Source of the DNA: Nanobdellati archaeon
Lineage (GTDB): Archaea > Nanobdellota > Nanobdellia > UBA10117
Reading direction: 5' to 3'
Assembly (NCBI GenBank): GCA_018304365.1
Contig: JAGVWH010000002.1
Coordinates: forward strand, 1-15,823
DNA length: 15,823 nucleotides
Made by a program: the position numbers and the translations under genes. Each line of letters opens with the position of its first letter. Positions within the stretch are counted from its first letter, which is position 1. The notes beneath the pieces were generated by a model. The model was given only the letters and a program-made list of their open reading frames with translations. It was not told the DNA's origin and ran no database searches. Positions 6,254-15,600 of the stretch are shown piece after piece.

Positions 6254-6689
6254 CGAATACCCTCCATAAATATAATTTTATAGTATAAGGATAGTGTTGC
6301 TTAGTAATGGTGTATTGCGCTGTAACTGCAGAAATATTATTTGGAGTATTATTAATACCGCAGGTTGATAATTGTCCAAATTCAGAGCGGCAAAATGTTC
6401 CATTTACAACATATTCAATTCGCATATCAACAGTTTTCGGGAATGAATGTCTAATATCGAGACGTAAACTATTATAGTCAACAGTATTTGCACTAAGATT
6501 GCTCGAATTAGTTTCAAGTATATGTTTGTCTCCCAAGGCTCTCAGAACTTGAAAGCCCCGTTCTTTTAGATTTTGTTGATCTTCCAAATAAGTAAAGCTT
6601 TGCTGGCTAACTGGAAGATTGATCCAAATTAATGTTACTAATAAAATAATCAAAATAATCTCAATGAAATAAAAATATCCGCGTTTCAT
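6237..6689 (-). CDS. Small pilin-like protein
   Basis: From ATG 6689 the product has 150 residues and starts MKRG then YFYFIEIILIILLVTLIWI, a short basic leader, Gly at -1 and a single hydrophobic helix with Glu at about +6. An upstream in-frame ATG at 6698 would add MVV, but 6689 gives a TAATG overlap with the preceding stop, the junction used by its neighbours, and a tighter class III leader. The remaining ~120 residues are probably extracytoplasmic, with several NxS/T sequons and two cysteines (TFCRSEF, STCGI). No named family is recognised; the role, probably minor pilin, rests on leader and context. Confidence 0.6.
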   Translation of the reverse strand: MKRGYFYFIEIILIILLVTLIWINLPVSQQSFTYLEDQQNLKERGFQVLRALGDKHILETNSSNLSANTVDYNSLRLDIRHSFPKTVDMRIEYVVNGTFCRSEFGQLSTCGINNTPNNISAVTAQYTITKQHYPYTIKLYLWRVFDANKK

Positions 6690-7627
6690 TACGACCATGC
6701 CTCGATTGTAAATCTAACAGGAAAACTATCTATTCTTGTGTTGATATCCTTCATCATTACTATTTCGCCACCACGCTGGACCTTACATAATCCAGAAGGA
6801 TTGAGTGGCTTCGGTCCGATCGAATCTCTTAGAGAGGTGTTGCCCAAATAAAACGGAAGATCTTTGTTTGTTCTGGATTCAAAATAATAATTCTCAAAGT
6901 ATGTAAATGTTTTTGGAAAAGATCCTCCCGATAATCTATGTATTTTAGGAGTGTCCCTATCTGATTTATCTGTTCGTAATATTAGTTCAAGTAAAGTACC
7001 ATTATCGACATTCGAAGCAATAGCTTGATCATTGCTTTCTGTATTTGCGCTTGAATCTGTCGCCATAGTTATACCGCCAGCGCCCGCAGTTATATTAGGA
7101 AAATATAATAGTAAATATGCAATGCCGGGAGAGGTCGAATTTACATGTATTTGTGTTGTATTGCCTCCACTTCTACATATTACAACTCCTGTTTTATTAA
7201 AGACCTTTACATCATCGCAAGTGCCTAAACCGCTAGCATCACTTACTTTACTAAAAGCATAGCCTTCGTAACTGATTCTCCAGCTCACATTTCCAATAGG
7301 AACGCCGATATATGTGTTATTAGCTTTGAGCTGAGCTTTAGCTTTCCCCCATTTGTATTGCGTTACAATATAATCAGTACAATTTGTCAAACCGATTCTT
7401 GTTACTGTTCCAACAGTATCCCAATTAGGCGGGTTTCCACAGGATTTCAAAAGCGAATCAGCTATTGCGTTTGCTTTTCCGCAATTTGTTTGTTCATCGA
7501 TTGCAGTTGATTCCTGCTGTGTTCTTACAAAAATCGAAGAGAAAAGGAAAATTAATATTCCTATGAATAAGAAAATAGCTATTATATATTCTGCATATGA
7601 TTGGCCTTTATTTCTTAAAGTTTTCAT
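6689..7627 (-). CDS. Class III signal peptide protein, candidate major pilin or adhesin
   Basis: The 312-residue product begins MKTLRNKG then QSYAEYIIAIFLFIGILIF. This is the best match here to the archaeal class III signal (K-G, Q at +1, E at +5, Y at +6) recognised by archaeal prepilin peptidases. At over 300 residues it is longer than typical pilins. The ectodomain has many N-glycosylation sequons (NCT, NNT, NVS, NKT, NTT, NST, NIT, NGT, NTS) and several cysteines, suggesting a heavily glycosylated extracellular part. It follows the Ig-tailed TadC gene with a TAATG overlap and has no clear Shine-Dalgarno, so it probably relies on coupling. No specific family is recognised. Confidence 0.68.
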   Translation of the reverse strand: MKTLRNKGQSYAEYIIAIFLFIGILIFLFSSIFVRTQQESTAIDEQTNCGKANAIADSLLKSCGNPPNWDTVGTVTRIGLTNCTDYIVTQYKWGKAKAQLKANNTYIGVPIGNVSWRISYEGYAFSKVSDASGLGTCDDVKVFNKTGVVICRSGGNTTQIHVNSTSPGIAYLLLYFPNITAGAGGITMATDSSANTESNDQAIASNVDNGTLLELILRTDKSDRDTPKIHRLSGGSFPKTFTYFENYYFESRTNKDLPFYLGNTSLRDSIGPKPLNPSGLCKVQRGGEIVMMKDINTRIDSFPVRFTIEAWS

Positions 7628-8805
7628 TATATTATAACTTGAACGTATTCTATTCTAGTTTCACTTTCGCTAGAGTATGTTGCAGTAATGACTAAAGGGT
7701 AATTTCCCGGTTGTAGCGGAGCTTTAAACGCGGTCGAAAAATCTCCAGCCGCATCAGCAAACGTTGAAATTATGTTTTTGTCTGGTAAAATTATATCTAT
7801 TCTTGCTCCGCCCGCAGGCGAAGCGTCGAAAGAAACAGATCCGCTTATAGTTATTTCTTGTTCGCTTGGAATCACTGGCGGATATATAGATACTTCTAGT
7901 ACAAGATTTGTTGGAAATATAAAAACAAAAAATGTAAAGAGACCTATTGCTAGCATTATCATTACGTGTTTAAATCCCGCAATTAGTTTTTCTTCAGCGA
8001 TTTGTCCAGCCATTATACCCATACTTGCTGACTGCACTATTGTTAGAAGCAAAAATAACGTTTTGAAATAATCTGTTCCAATATTTTCTGTCGGCCTCAA
8101 TGAAATTCCGCCAAACACACCGACTTTTTGTACAAATAAAATTGGTGTTAAAATAGAATGTAAGGCTACAAGTATTCCCATAAATATAAAAAATATTACA
8201 TACATAATCATAATTTGCTGAGTCATTAGTGATTTTTTGTCCGACTCTAGTCTCCTTAAGAGATTTACATCGGTTGATAAAGATGTAAGAATATTTCCGA
8301 CATCACCACCAGCCATAAACGCTTCAAGTATTACGCCATTTACTCTGTTTATCATTTGCGAATCAGCTAAATCTTCCGAGAATTTTTTCCAAGCCTGCGG
8401 AAATGGAATACCCCAAGATACTCTGCTGTGTAATTTAGCAATATGAGTTGTAAGTGTCCCATATTTTGAATGAGCAGTGGCTTCTATAGCTGTAGGCAAA
8501 GACATTCCAGAACTAATTCCCTGCGCTAAATCTCTAATAAATGCAGGATAATTACTTTCTGCATCTGAAATTTCTCTAAATTCTAAAAATCCAGCCAAGA
8601 AATATGGCATAAATACCATTAATATCGTTATCAGAAATATTCCAATTATAAGCGACGTAGGCTGCTCTAATAAAATAAGAAGTGAAGTTATTATGAATGG
8701 CAGCGGAAGAACTATAAGCATTAGCTTTATTTTATGTTTTGTTATTTTTATTCCAAATATAGTATCAGGAATTTTATCTAACAGTTTATTAAAATCAAAT
8801 TTCAT
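7627..8805 (-). CDS. TadC-like pilus platform protein with C-terminal Ig-like domain
   Basis: The 392-residue product contains a T2SSF/TadC unit: helices at ~26-47 and 52-74, a cytoplasmic helical domain at ~85-190 (YPAFIRDLAQGISSGMSLP, then EAFMAGGDVGNIL), and helices at ~197-222, 246-268 and 278-303. It then continues with ~88 residues that look like an Ig-like or carboxypeptidase-regulatory beta-sandwich (VSIYPPVIPSE, later FADAAGDFSTAFKAPLQPGNYPL). With five helices and the cytoplasmic domain inside, the tail should face outward. TadC proteins form the inner-membrane platform turned by the assembly ATPase. It is translated from a TAATG junction behind a GGAG Shine-Dalgarno, next to a second, smaller TadC-like gene. 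The fusion looks unusual for this family. Confidence 0.85.
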   Translation of the reverse strand: MKFDFNKLLDKIPDTIFGIKITKHKIKLMLIVLPLPFIITSLLILLEQPTSLIIGIFLITILMVFMPYFLAGFLEFREISDAESNYPAFIRDLAQGISSGMSLPTAIEATAHSKYGTLTTHIAKLHSRVSWGIPFPQAWKKFSEDLADSQMINRVNGVILEAFMAGGDVGNILTSLSTDVNLLRRLESDKKSLMTQQIMIMYVIFFIFMGILVALHSILTPILFVQKVGVFGGISLRPTENIGTDYFKTLFLLLTIVQSASMGIMAGQIAEEKLIAGFKHVMIMLAIGLFTFFVFIFPTNLVLEVSIYPPVIPSEQEITISGSVSFDASPAGGARIDIILPDKNIISTFADAAGDFSTAFKAPLQPGNYPLVITATYSSESETRIEYVQVII

Positions 8806-9677
8806 TAGTTCTCCAGCGGGGATGCCCCCTTCATCAATAATATAAATGCGGCAGTTAATATTGGCAAGCCGATTAATACCAGCGCATAATTTAATGCTTT
8901 TACAGTTGCAACAGGAACACCGCCAACAGCAAGCATAATTGAAGTTACGACCACGAAAAATACAGCTCCAACTACAACAATAGTTATGTATATCTCAATC
9001 AACAACGAAAGTAAATTGCTAAATTCATTTAAGCGTCTTTTGTAATCTGCAACAAAGCCATTAGTTTTTTCCGCCAAGAATTGTCCTAAATCCCCGCCAA
9101 GAGTTATAGTTGTCCTAATTCCTGCAAGAAGTTCGCCCCAATATTGGCTCGGCGAACGATTAATTGCGCGAGTAAGTGCAGATGGCAAATCCAAGCCGAG
9201 TGTTTCTACATCTCGCGATATTTGCTGAGCTTCGGTAGAAATTTCACCGTATTCTTTGAAGCGGGAAATCATTTTGAAAATATCTTGCGGTGGAAAACCA
9301 GAGCGCGCAATAGTAGACATATAAATTGTTGAAAAAGGTAATGTGTTGTCTATTTTTTTCTGTCTTTCTCCAGCTATAATAGCTGGATAAAAATATGTAA
9401 GAACCCCAGAACTTATAGTAATTCCTATTAATACAGCTGAAAAAATTACCATTGGCATAAATTGAAAATTGCCAAGCAGCAATGCAAATGGCAGACCAAC
9501 TATTAAAATAGAAATAAAAGTCAAAACCATAACCAATATGATAAATGATCCCCAATAATCTTTTCTTACATTTATACGCGCCCTTCGTAAATCAGTTTCA
9601 AGCCTTTCAAAATATTTAGAATACTTTTTAACAAGAGGCGAAAATAAATCAAAAGATAAGGAATAAAAATCCGCCAT
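8805..9677 (-). CDS. TadC-like pilus assembly platform protein
   Basis: This 290-residue T2SSF-family membrane protein has helices at ~43-68 and 73-99, a cytoplasmic domain (~105-215) with PFSTIYMSTIARSGFPPQ and LAGIRTTITLGGDLGQFL, and two C-terminal helices. It should sit in the cytoplasmic membrane as the platform contacted by the ATPase encoded immediately upstream. The start overlaps the ATPase stop as TAATG, with a strong GGAGGG just before it. Archaeal pilus loci often carry two TadC-type proteins, which may form a hetero-oligomeric platform with the next gene product. It lacks the Ig-like tail of its partner. Confidence 0.87.
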   Translation of the reverse strand: MADFYSLSFDLFSPLVKKYSKYFERLETDLRRARINVRKDYWGSFIILVMVLTFISILIVGLPFALLLGNFQFMPMVIFSAVLIGITISSGVLTYFYPAIIAGERQKKIDNTLPFSTIYMSTIARSGFPPQDIFKMISRFKEYGEISTEAQQISRDVETLGLDLPSALTRAINRSPSQYWGELLAGIRTTITLGGDLGQFLAEKTNGFVADYKRRLNEFSNLLSLLIEIYITIVVVGAVFFVVVTSIMLAVGGVPVATVKALNYALVLIGLPILTAAFILLMKGASPLEN

Positions 9678-11338
9678 TATCCCTCCATTTGCTTTGCAAG
9701 TTCTATTGGATTGGAATAATACATTCTAATTGCATTCGAAACGTTTCTGAAACCGCTAACTTTTTTCTGCTGTAGCCATCTTATAACGTTAGCTCTTCTC
9801 AAAAGCTCATCGTGGACTTGTTTCATTGTCCATCCTTGACGCTTAGCGATTTTCGTTAGAACATATGAATTATGCGCAATAAAAATATCGTTTACCGAAT
9901 CCCAATTGAATGCTTCATTAGTGTTTAATTTTTTAGTTTCCCTGTCGTAATTTTCTATTTCCAATACTTGCCCGACTTTTCTGCTAAATCTTCCGCGCAT
10001 TTTAACTTTTTCCATAAATACAATTATGTCAAGATTTTCGAGTAAGCTCATTGGTAAATTAATTGGCCGAGTTGTTAATCTGTCAATTACTGCATTTATG
10101 TTGTCAGCGTGCAATGTCGATAAAGATGGATGGCCTGTAGCCATAGCTTGAAACAAAACATTAGCTTCTACACCTCTTACTTCTCCAACTATTATGTAAT
10201 CGGGACGCTGCCTCATAGACGCTTTTAACAAATCAAACATACTAATTTCGCCATATTTCTTTGGACCAAAACCATTTCGTGCTACTTGTGGTGTCCAATT
10301 AGTATGCATTAGTTGCAATTCAGGAGTATCCTCTATGGAAACAATTTTCATAGTGGGATAGATAAACTCGGCAATAGCATTTAGGAAAGTTGTTTTTCCA
10401 ACAGCAGTTGTACCAGCAACCAAAATAGATTGCTGTTCTTCTATTGCTAACCATAAGTATGCTAGCATCATCGGATCTGCAGTGCCATATCCGACTAGAT
10501 CAGCAGCAGTCATTGGAACTTTGAAGAATTTTCTAATGCTGAAATTTGAACCTTTTCTTGCAATATCTGTGCCGTATGTTATTTGTATACGACTTCCATC
10601 CGGAAGTGCTGCATCTAAAAGAGGAGAAGCAACTGAAACAGTTCGACCAGTTTTTTGTGCAAGTTTCATAACGAATGAGTCTAATTCATCTTTGCTGTCA
10701 AAAGAAATATTCGTCGGCAGCTCTCCGTATAACGGATTTCTATGAAATATAAAAACTGGCAAGCCAATACCATCGCACGAAATATCCTCAAGATTTGGAT
10801 CGCGCATTAATGCTTCAATTTTTCCAAGCCCAACTGTATCTCTAAAAATAAAATATTTAGCTTTTATAGTATCTGTATCTGATATATTTACTTTAAGTTC
10901 TGTCCATATCTCATCAATTTTTTGATCTACATAATTGTATACTTCTTTTTTCGCACCAAGATGATTAAGTCCAACTTCTAATCTGTTGTGTAATTCTGTC
11001 AGCGTTTTTTCTACCAAATCGCGCAAATTGTTGTCCAGCTGCGGCTCATAAAGATTGTAGGTCAGCTGATTTACTAAAGGATTGAATGAAATGTGCGCAC
11101 TCGCTACAATATGTTTTACATTGTTTAAATTAGTTGTAACTAATGGATAACTTTCCTTAACAACCCTTATGTTTGACAGATAATCTTCCCGCGCACTCGT
11201 TGGAACTAAATGTGCCCGCGGTAACGGAATTAATTTGCTAGTTTCTTTTACTATTTTGATATGCGTATTATCATCTAAAATAATTTTTCCGTCGTCTTTC
11301 TTTATTCTATTAAAGATTCGTTTTAATACACTGCTCAT
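9677..11338 (-). CDS. GspE/VirB11-family pilus assembly ATPase
   Basis: This cytoplasmic hexameric-type ATPase powers assembly of type IV pilus-like filaments. It has 553 residues: an N-terminal domain, then the region IEALMRDPNLEDISCDG typical of the family, and the core with Walker A GTTAVGKTT at 309-317, Asp box SIEDTPEL at 334-341, Walker B YIIVGEVRGVEA at 381-392 with Glu386, and His box TLHADN at 408-413. All catalytic motifs are intact. No zinc-binding tetracysteine is seen. The C-terminal ~100 residues (TMKQVHDELLRRANVIRWL) are helical, as in archaeal members. It precedes two TadC-like genes. A 46 bp gap upstream holds a TATA box, so it may have its own promoter. It is distinct from FlaI-type archaellum motors only by context: no archaellum genes are present. 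Confidence 0.93.
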   Translation of the reverse strand: MSSVLKRIFNRIKKDDGKIILDDNTHIKIVKETSKLIPLPRAHLVPTSAREDYLSNIRVVKESYPLVTTNLNNVKHIVASAHISFNPLVNQLTYNLYEPQLDNNLRDLVEKTLTELHNRLEVGLNHLGAKKEVYNYVDQKIDEIWTELKVNISDTDTIKAKYFIFRDTVGLGKIEALMRDPNLEDISCDGIGLPVFIFHRNPLYGELPTNISFDSKDELDSFVMKLAQKTGRTVSVASPLLDAALPDGSRIQITYGTDIARKGSNFSIRKFFKVPMTAADLVGYGTADPMMLAYLWLAIEEQQSILVAGTTAVGKTTFLNAIAEFIYPTMKIVSIEDTPELQLMHTNWTPQVARNGFGPKKYGEISMFDLLKASMRQRPDYIIVGEVRGVEANVLFQAMATGHPSLSTLHADNINAVIDRLTTRPINLPMSLLENLDIIVFMEKVKMRGRFSRKVGQVLEIENYDRETKKLNTNEAFNWDSVNDIFIAHNSYVLTKIAKRQGWTMKQVHDELLRRANVIRWLQQKKVSGFRNVSNAIRMYYSNPIELAKQMEG

Positions 11339-11363
11339 GGTGGCCCTTTTACGCTATTTTAGT

Positions 11364-11373
11364 GATATATTTA
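11364..11373 (-). promoter_or_regulatory. Internal TATA box before the assembly ATPase
   Basis: The minus strand TTAAATATAT is centred 30 bp before ATG 11338 in the only real gap of the pilus-like cluster. The start site would fall 4-6 bases before the ATG. This could let the ATPase and platform genes be expressed separately from the two upstream pilin-like genes. Confidence 0.45.
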
Positions 11374-11384
11374 AGACTATCCGA

Positions 11385-11894
11385 CTAAACTTCTCCTCCT
11401 CCGCCAGCATCTGTTGTGTAATTATAATTAGGACGTTCAAGACTTTGATCGCGGTTGCACTTAAGATTTATTTTTTGCGAGCCGTTTACGTATTCAATTA
11501 CTATTTGTCCGCAAATAGAATGTACCGTGCCCACATAATTTACAGCCCAAATATTAGTCATATTAGCTTCTTTTAATATCGCGGTAGGACCTATGGTTTT
11601 GATTACTACAGTGTCATTTCCTTTTGCGTAAATGAGATATTCTTGATCGCCGAGTCTTTTCGGAATTTCTATGATTCTAGAAACACTAGTTAAATTTGCA
11701 GAAGTGTTGTAAAATTTAAATTCAATCAGCGTATCTTCTATTTGCGCGAAAATATTATTAATTATTTTTTCACCAACATTTTTAGCTGTATTAGTTTTCA
11801 GCACTTCTGAAACTCCGAAAGCACCCATCATAATTACGAAAGAAACCATTAGAACAATAAGTGCATACAATATTGTTTGTTGACCGGATTTCAT
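11385..11894 (-). CDS. Small pilin-like protein
   Basis: The 169-residue product starts MKSG then QQTILYALIVLMVSFVIMMGAFG: a very short leader ending in Gly, Gln at +1 and one membrane helix. No Glu is at +5, so it fits a minor pilin or pseudopilin better than a main filament subunit. The ectodomain has several sequons (NTS, NLT, NDT, NMT, NGS, NYT), two cysteines and a Gly-rich acidic end (DAGGGGEV). Its start overlaps the upstream stop as ATGA without a visible Shine-Dalgarno, implying coupled translation. No specific family is recognised. Confidence 0.62.
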   Translation of the reverse strand: MKSGQQTILYALIVLMVSFVIMMGAFGVSEVLKTNTAKNVGEKIINNIFAQIEDTLIEFKFYNTSANLTSVSRIIEIPKRLGDQEYLIYAKGNDTVVIKTIGPTAILKEANMTNIWAVNYVGTVHSICGQIVIEYVNGSQKINLKCNRDQSLERPNYNYTTDAGGGGEV

Positions 11895-12529
11895 ATTATA
11901 TCAATTTCTATTATTTGAGCAATAGTATTGGCGTTTACTAAAACCCCATTGGCATCCAGACCAAACGGAACGGTATACGAACGATTTTCCCTTAGCCATC
12001 TCGCCACGATTGTATGATCTCCGGGACCGGCAGCTATCTGACTATTAACTCTGCTTATGTTACCTAATAAAATAATAGTATGATTATTGAATGAATCATC
12101 TATATCAGGATTTTTCAATACTATATAGTGTAGTCTGTATTTTACCGATGCAGATCTTTCTAAATAAGCCGCATCGTCTATTCCAAGTATACCAAATTCA
12201 GTTTTATTTACATTTCCAATTATAACTTGCGGCTGGAATGGTATATCTAATTTGAGATTAGCCTCATAACGAATACTATTATTGCCATCAACCCATAATG
12301 TTCCTTTTTTTATAGTAAAAGGCGTAGCAGTTGTAGTCTGCTCATTTGCAGCTTTTTTGACAGCCGAATGCAATTCAGAAAATCTGTTTTCTATCCGCAT
12401 AACTTCGTCTACATTCTGTGCCTTTTCTATATTTGGCCAGGCCCACAAATAAACCGTTGCAACGAGCGAAGTAGAGATGGCTACTATGAGCAAAAAGCCA
12501 ATAATATTCGCCTGTCCGCGAGCGACCAT
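11891..12529 (-). CDS. Pilin-like protein, first gene of the pilus-like cluster
   Basis: The 212-residue product begins MVARG then QANIIGFLLIVAISTSLVATVYLW, again a short basic leader, Gly at -1, Gln at +1 and a hydrophobic helix. This resembles the archaeal flagellin/pilin-like N-termini of uncharacterised secreted proteins. The rest is predicted extracytoplasmic and beta-rich, with sequons (NNS, NKT, NHT, NIS, NRS). No family name can be given. An out-of-frame ATG at 12536 is ignored; ATG 12529 fits a leaderless transcript from a TATA-like box at 12552-12562. It is coupled to the next gene by an ATGA overlap and divergent from the large Ig-domain gene. Confidence 0.62.
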   Translation of the reverse strand: MVARGQANIIGFLLIVAISTSLVATVYLWAWPNIEKAQNVDEVMRIENRFSELHSAVKKAANEQTTTATPFTIKKGTLWVDGNNSIRYEANLKLDIPFQPQVIIGNVNKTEFGILGIDDAAYLERSASVKYRLHYIVLKNPDIDDSFNNHTIILLGNISRVNSQIAAGPGDHTIVARWLRENRSYTVPFGLDANGVLVNANTIAQIIEIDII

Positions 12530-12551
12530 AAGCCATTTATCTGTAATCCGC

Positions 12552-12562
12552 CTAAAATAGTT
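12552..12562 (-). promoter_or_regulatory. Possible TATA box for the pilus-like cluster
   Basis: The minus strand CTATTTTAGGC is centred about 27 bp from ATG 12529, the leaderless distance. A second AT block on the minus strand (CTTTAAAC, 12576-12583) could instead start a transcript with a ~25 nt leader. The choice cannot be made from sequence. Confidence 0.35.
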
Positions 12563-12576
12563 TGCCTTATGAGAGG

Positions 12577-12598
12577 TTTAAAGTAAGCCTTTTAAAGG
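12577..12598 (+). promoter_or_regulatory. TATA region of the large Ig-domain gene, with duplicated TTTAAAG
   Basis: CTTTTAAAGG at 12589-12598 is centred about 25 bp before ATG 12618, so the gene is probably leaderless. TTTAAAG also occurs 14 bp earlier at 12577-12583. The near-symmetric boxes could direct transcription either way in this 88 bp divergent gap. Confidence 0.45.
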
Positions 12599-12617
12599 TA
12601 AAGTATATAGTTGCAAT

Positions 12618-15600
12618 ATGGTAAAACAATATAGCAGAGCCGCTGACAACCCCATATTAGAGCGATTTAATGCGGTCCAAGGACTTGTCTCTGAATTAGC
12701 CAATGTAATAAAAGAAACTGGCTTAGAACATAAATTTTCTATAGAAAAAACCAATTTTGGATACCAAATAAAGCATATCGGCAAACCAAAAAACTTAGCA
12801 AAAGATGCTGCTGATTTAGCAGCGGATTTAGTTTGGCACGGAAATTCTAGTATTATAGATACAATAGATGCGAGAAACGATAAATTAAGAGTTGTCGAAC
12901 CTTTATTTTTTAAGCTCAGCAGAGAAGGAAATGCATTTCTCTACAATGCAGGCGAATATCAAGGTCATACGTTGGTAAGTGCAATTCCGCAAGTAGTTAA
13001 GAAAAAAGTTAAACCAAACGGAAATGCAATTGCATCTGTAAATTTTGATACAATTGAACCAACTTTAGATGATTATGTTTCTGAACATATTCGAGGCATT
13101 TGTTCCCCAGCTTTAATCAGTACTTTAGCTTTTCCAATAATCGGAATGGTTAAACAAGGCCAAGGCAAACAGCAAGAAAGTGAAATTGGAGCAACACCAG
13201 AAGATTTGAAATTAACACCAAGAGCTCCGAAATCAACGCCGGAAGAATTGAGACCAGAAGATAGCTATGGCAATGCTAGAGCACCAACAGACGCGGAGCA
13301 ACTTACAGAAGTTAAACAAATATTAAAAAATACTATTGATGAATTGGAAACTGGAAAAGTAAGTAAAGACGATGATGAAGGTGGACAGGAATATGCGGAA
13401 AGGCTAGCTAGCTCTAAAAATCCAGCATCTACATTGGGAGAAGATTATGATCCACGAACTGGCAAGGAATTAACATCCGAACAATTAGCAGAAAAACAAA
13501 AACGAGGTATTGGCGGAACTTATCTTAGCGAAGCTGATGAGAATGCAATCCAAGAAGAAGTAATTGCGCAAAAGAAAAGAGATACTTTAGGACTTGGAAG
13601 ACCTGCATCTAAAATTGAAAGAATGTTAGACGTTGCAGGGGCAGCAACTTTGGCAGAAGAGGAAAGAAAAAAGAGAGAAGACCGTCAAGCCTTAATGATG
13701 AAACTTGGCGCAGCCGCAGCCGTTGTAGGAGTTGCTGCTGCAGCAGCATTCGGAGGCGGCATTATAAAATATACACCTAACGAACCTCCGGGACCTGGAC
13801 CAGGTCCGGATAATCCTGACACTCCAATCGATCCAAATTATCCAGATTGGACCTTCAAAACAGATATTGCTCCAAGCTTAAGTCATATTGCTGACAAAGA
13901 AGCGGTTACAGGGCAAACTATACTTGTGCCAATGCACGTAGCAGATAATGATATTGCTAAGTATGGAGATAAAATTGACAGAGATTTGAAATATGAAGAT
14001 ACAAAACAAATAATTAAAAGCTCAAAAGGTGGCAATGATACTGGAGCTTTTGAAATAAGTTTTGATAACGAAGGAAATTATTTGTTAAATGCCAGTGTAA
14101 AAGATAAAGTTGGCAAAGAAGATTACCAAACATTCTGGGCAAATATAACTAAGAAACCAGATGTAGTAAATGAAAAGCCAGAAATTACATCTGTTAGAGT
14201 AATTCCGACCGGTAAGCCAGGAGAACATATGTTAAGTGCAACAGCAACCGACAAAGATACCGGCGTTGGTGGAATAGAAATTTTATTGGATGGAAATAGT
14301 TATGCTATTGTCAACACAGATAAATTTGAGGAAATAATTAATGAAAAAGATTTCCAGCCAGGTAACTATACATTTAGCGCTGTAGCTTGGGATGCAGATG
14401 ATCCAAGTTTAACATCTGAAAATAATCCAACTGCAAACTTCCATTCAAACTTTCCTCCAACTATGGACATCGCTGTCAAAAATATCGGCGGAGATGAATA
14501 TGAATTTGACATACGCGCCAGCGGTATAGATAATAATCTAAATTCAGTTGAAGTTTATAGAACAGATACAGACACATCATTATTAATTGAATCTCTAAAA
14601 ACAAAAGACTTTGTAAGAAATGTTAGATGGGATTTTGAAGAAGATATAGGAGATATTCCTTTAGTATTTTATGCGACTGACGGCATACATAATGTTTCTG
14701 TAGAAAAAACAATTAACACTCTTAACGATTTAATAAAGGTAGATGTAAATTTCACACAAACTGGACACGATACCTGGGACTATAAAATAAACTATGATGC
14801 TATAGATAACGATGTCAAATCTGTTTCAGTAATAAGCACTGGCCTGGATATTAATCGCGTTAACAATGTTGACACGCAAAAAGGAACTATATCTGGAGAC
14901 ATAAATGCGAGCAAAACAGATGCAGGAACTTATGCTCTTGATGTTATTGTAAAAGATAACTTAGGACAAGAGTTCAAGTCAAATATTGATATTGTTGTAG
15001 AAGATCACGCCATAACCGCAATTTATAATGTTTATACAAATGATAATAAAATATTCAACGTAGAAGTAATTGGCGAAAAAGATCACACAGACATAACTGA
15101 TGTTGCAATTAAATTAACTGGAGACAATTTCGAATTAACAAAAGAATATAATGAACTTAATATAACATCTATAAATTTAAACGAAACTTTCGATGCATCT
15201 TTAATTGCGCCCCAACCTGCAAATGTAACTGTAGACATTAAAAATGCCTTGGGCGCAAATGAGTTACAATATAAGAAACAAGTACAAATTGGAGATGCGC
15301 TGGCGTTTATAGAAAGTTTAAATGCGAGTTATAATCCAGTTAATGATTTATTAAAGATAAATAGCGCTGCTAAAGATAACGATACAAATATTCAAGATCT
15401 TGAATATGAAATAAGAAAAGTTGGCCAAGCGAATGTTCTTAGCGGAAGCTTGCTGCCTGTTGACGGGGCTTTTGATAGTAAGCAGGAAAATGCAAATAGA
15501 ACAATAGATACATCAACATTAGAAGACAAGACAATTTACGAGCTGGCAGTAACGCCGAAAAGCAATAGTGTGGATGGCAATCCAAGATTAATCCAATTCG

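Noticed and set aside
9677..11338. Archaellum motor (FlaI)
   Set aside because: No archaellin, FlaH, FlaJ-type context or other archaellum genes are present; the neighbours are two TadC proteins and diverse pilin-like genes.
12578..12784. Minus-strand 68-codon frame
   Set aside because: It covers the promoter region and the start of the giant gene on the opposite strand and has no supporting signals.
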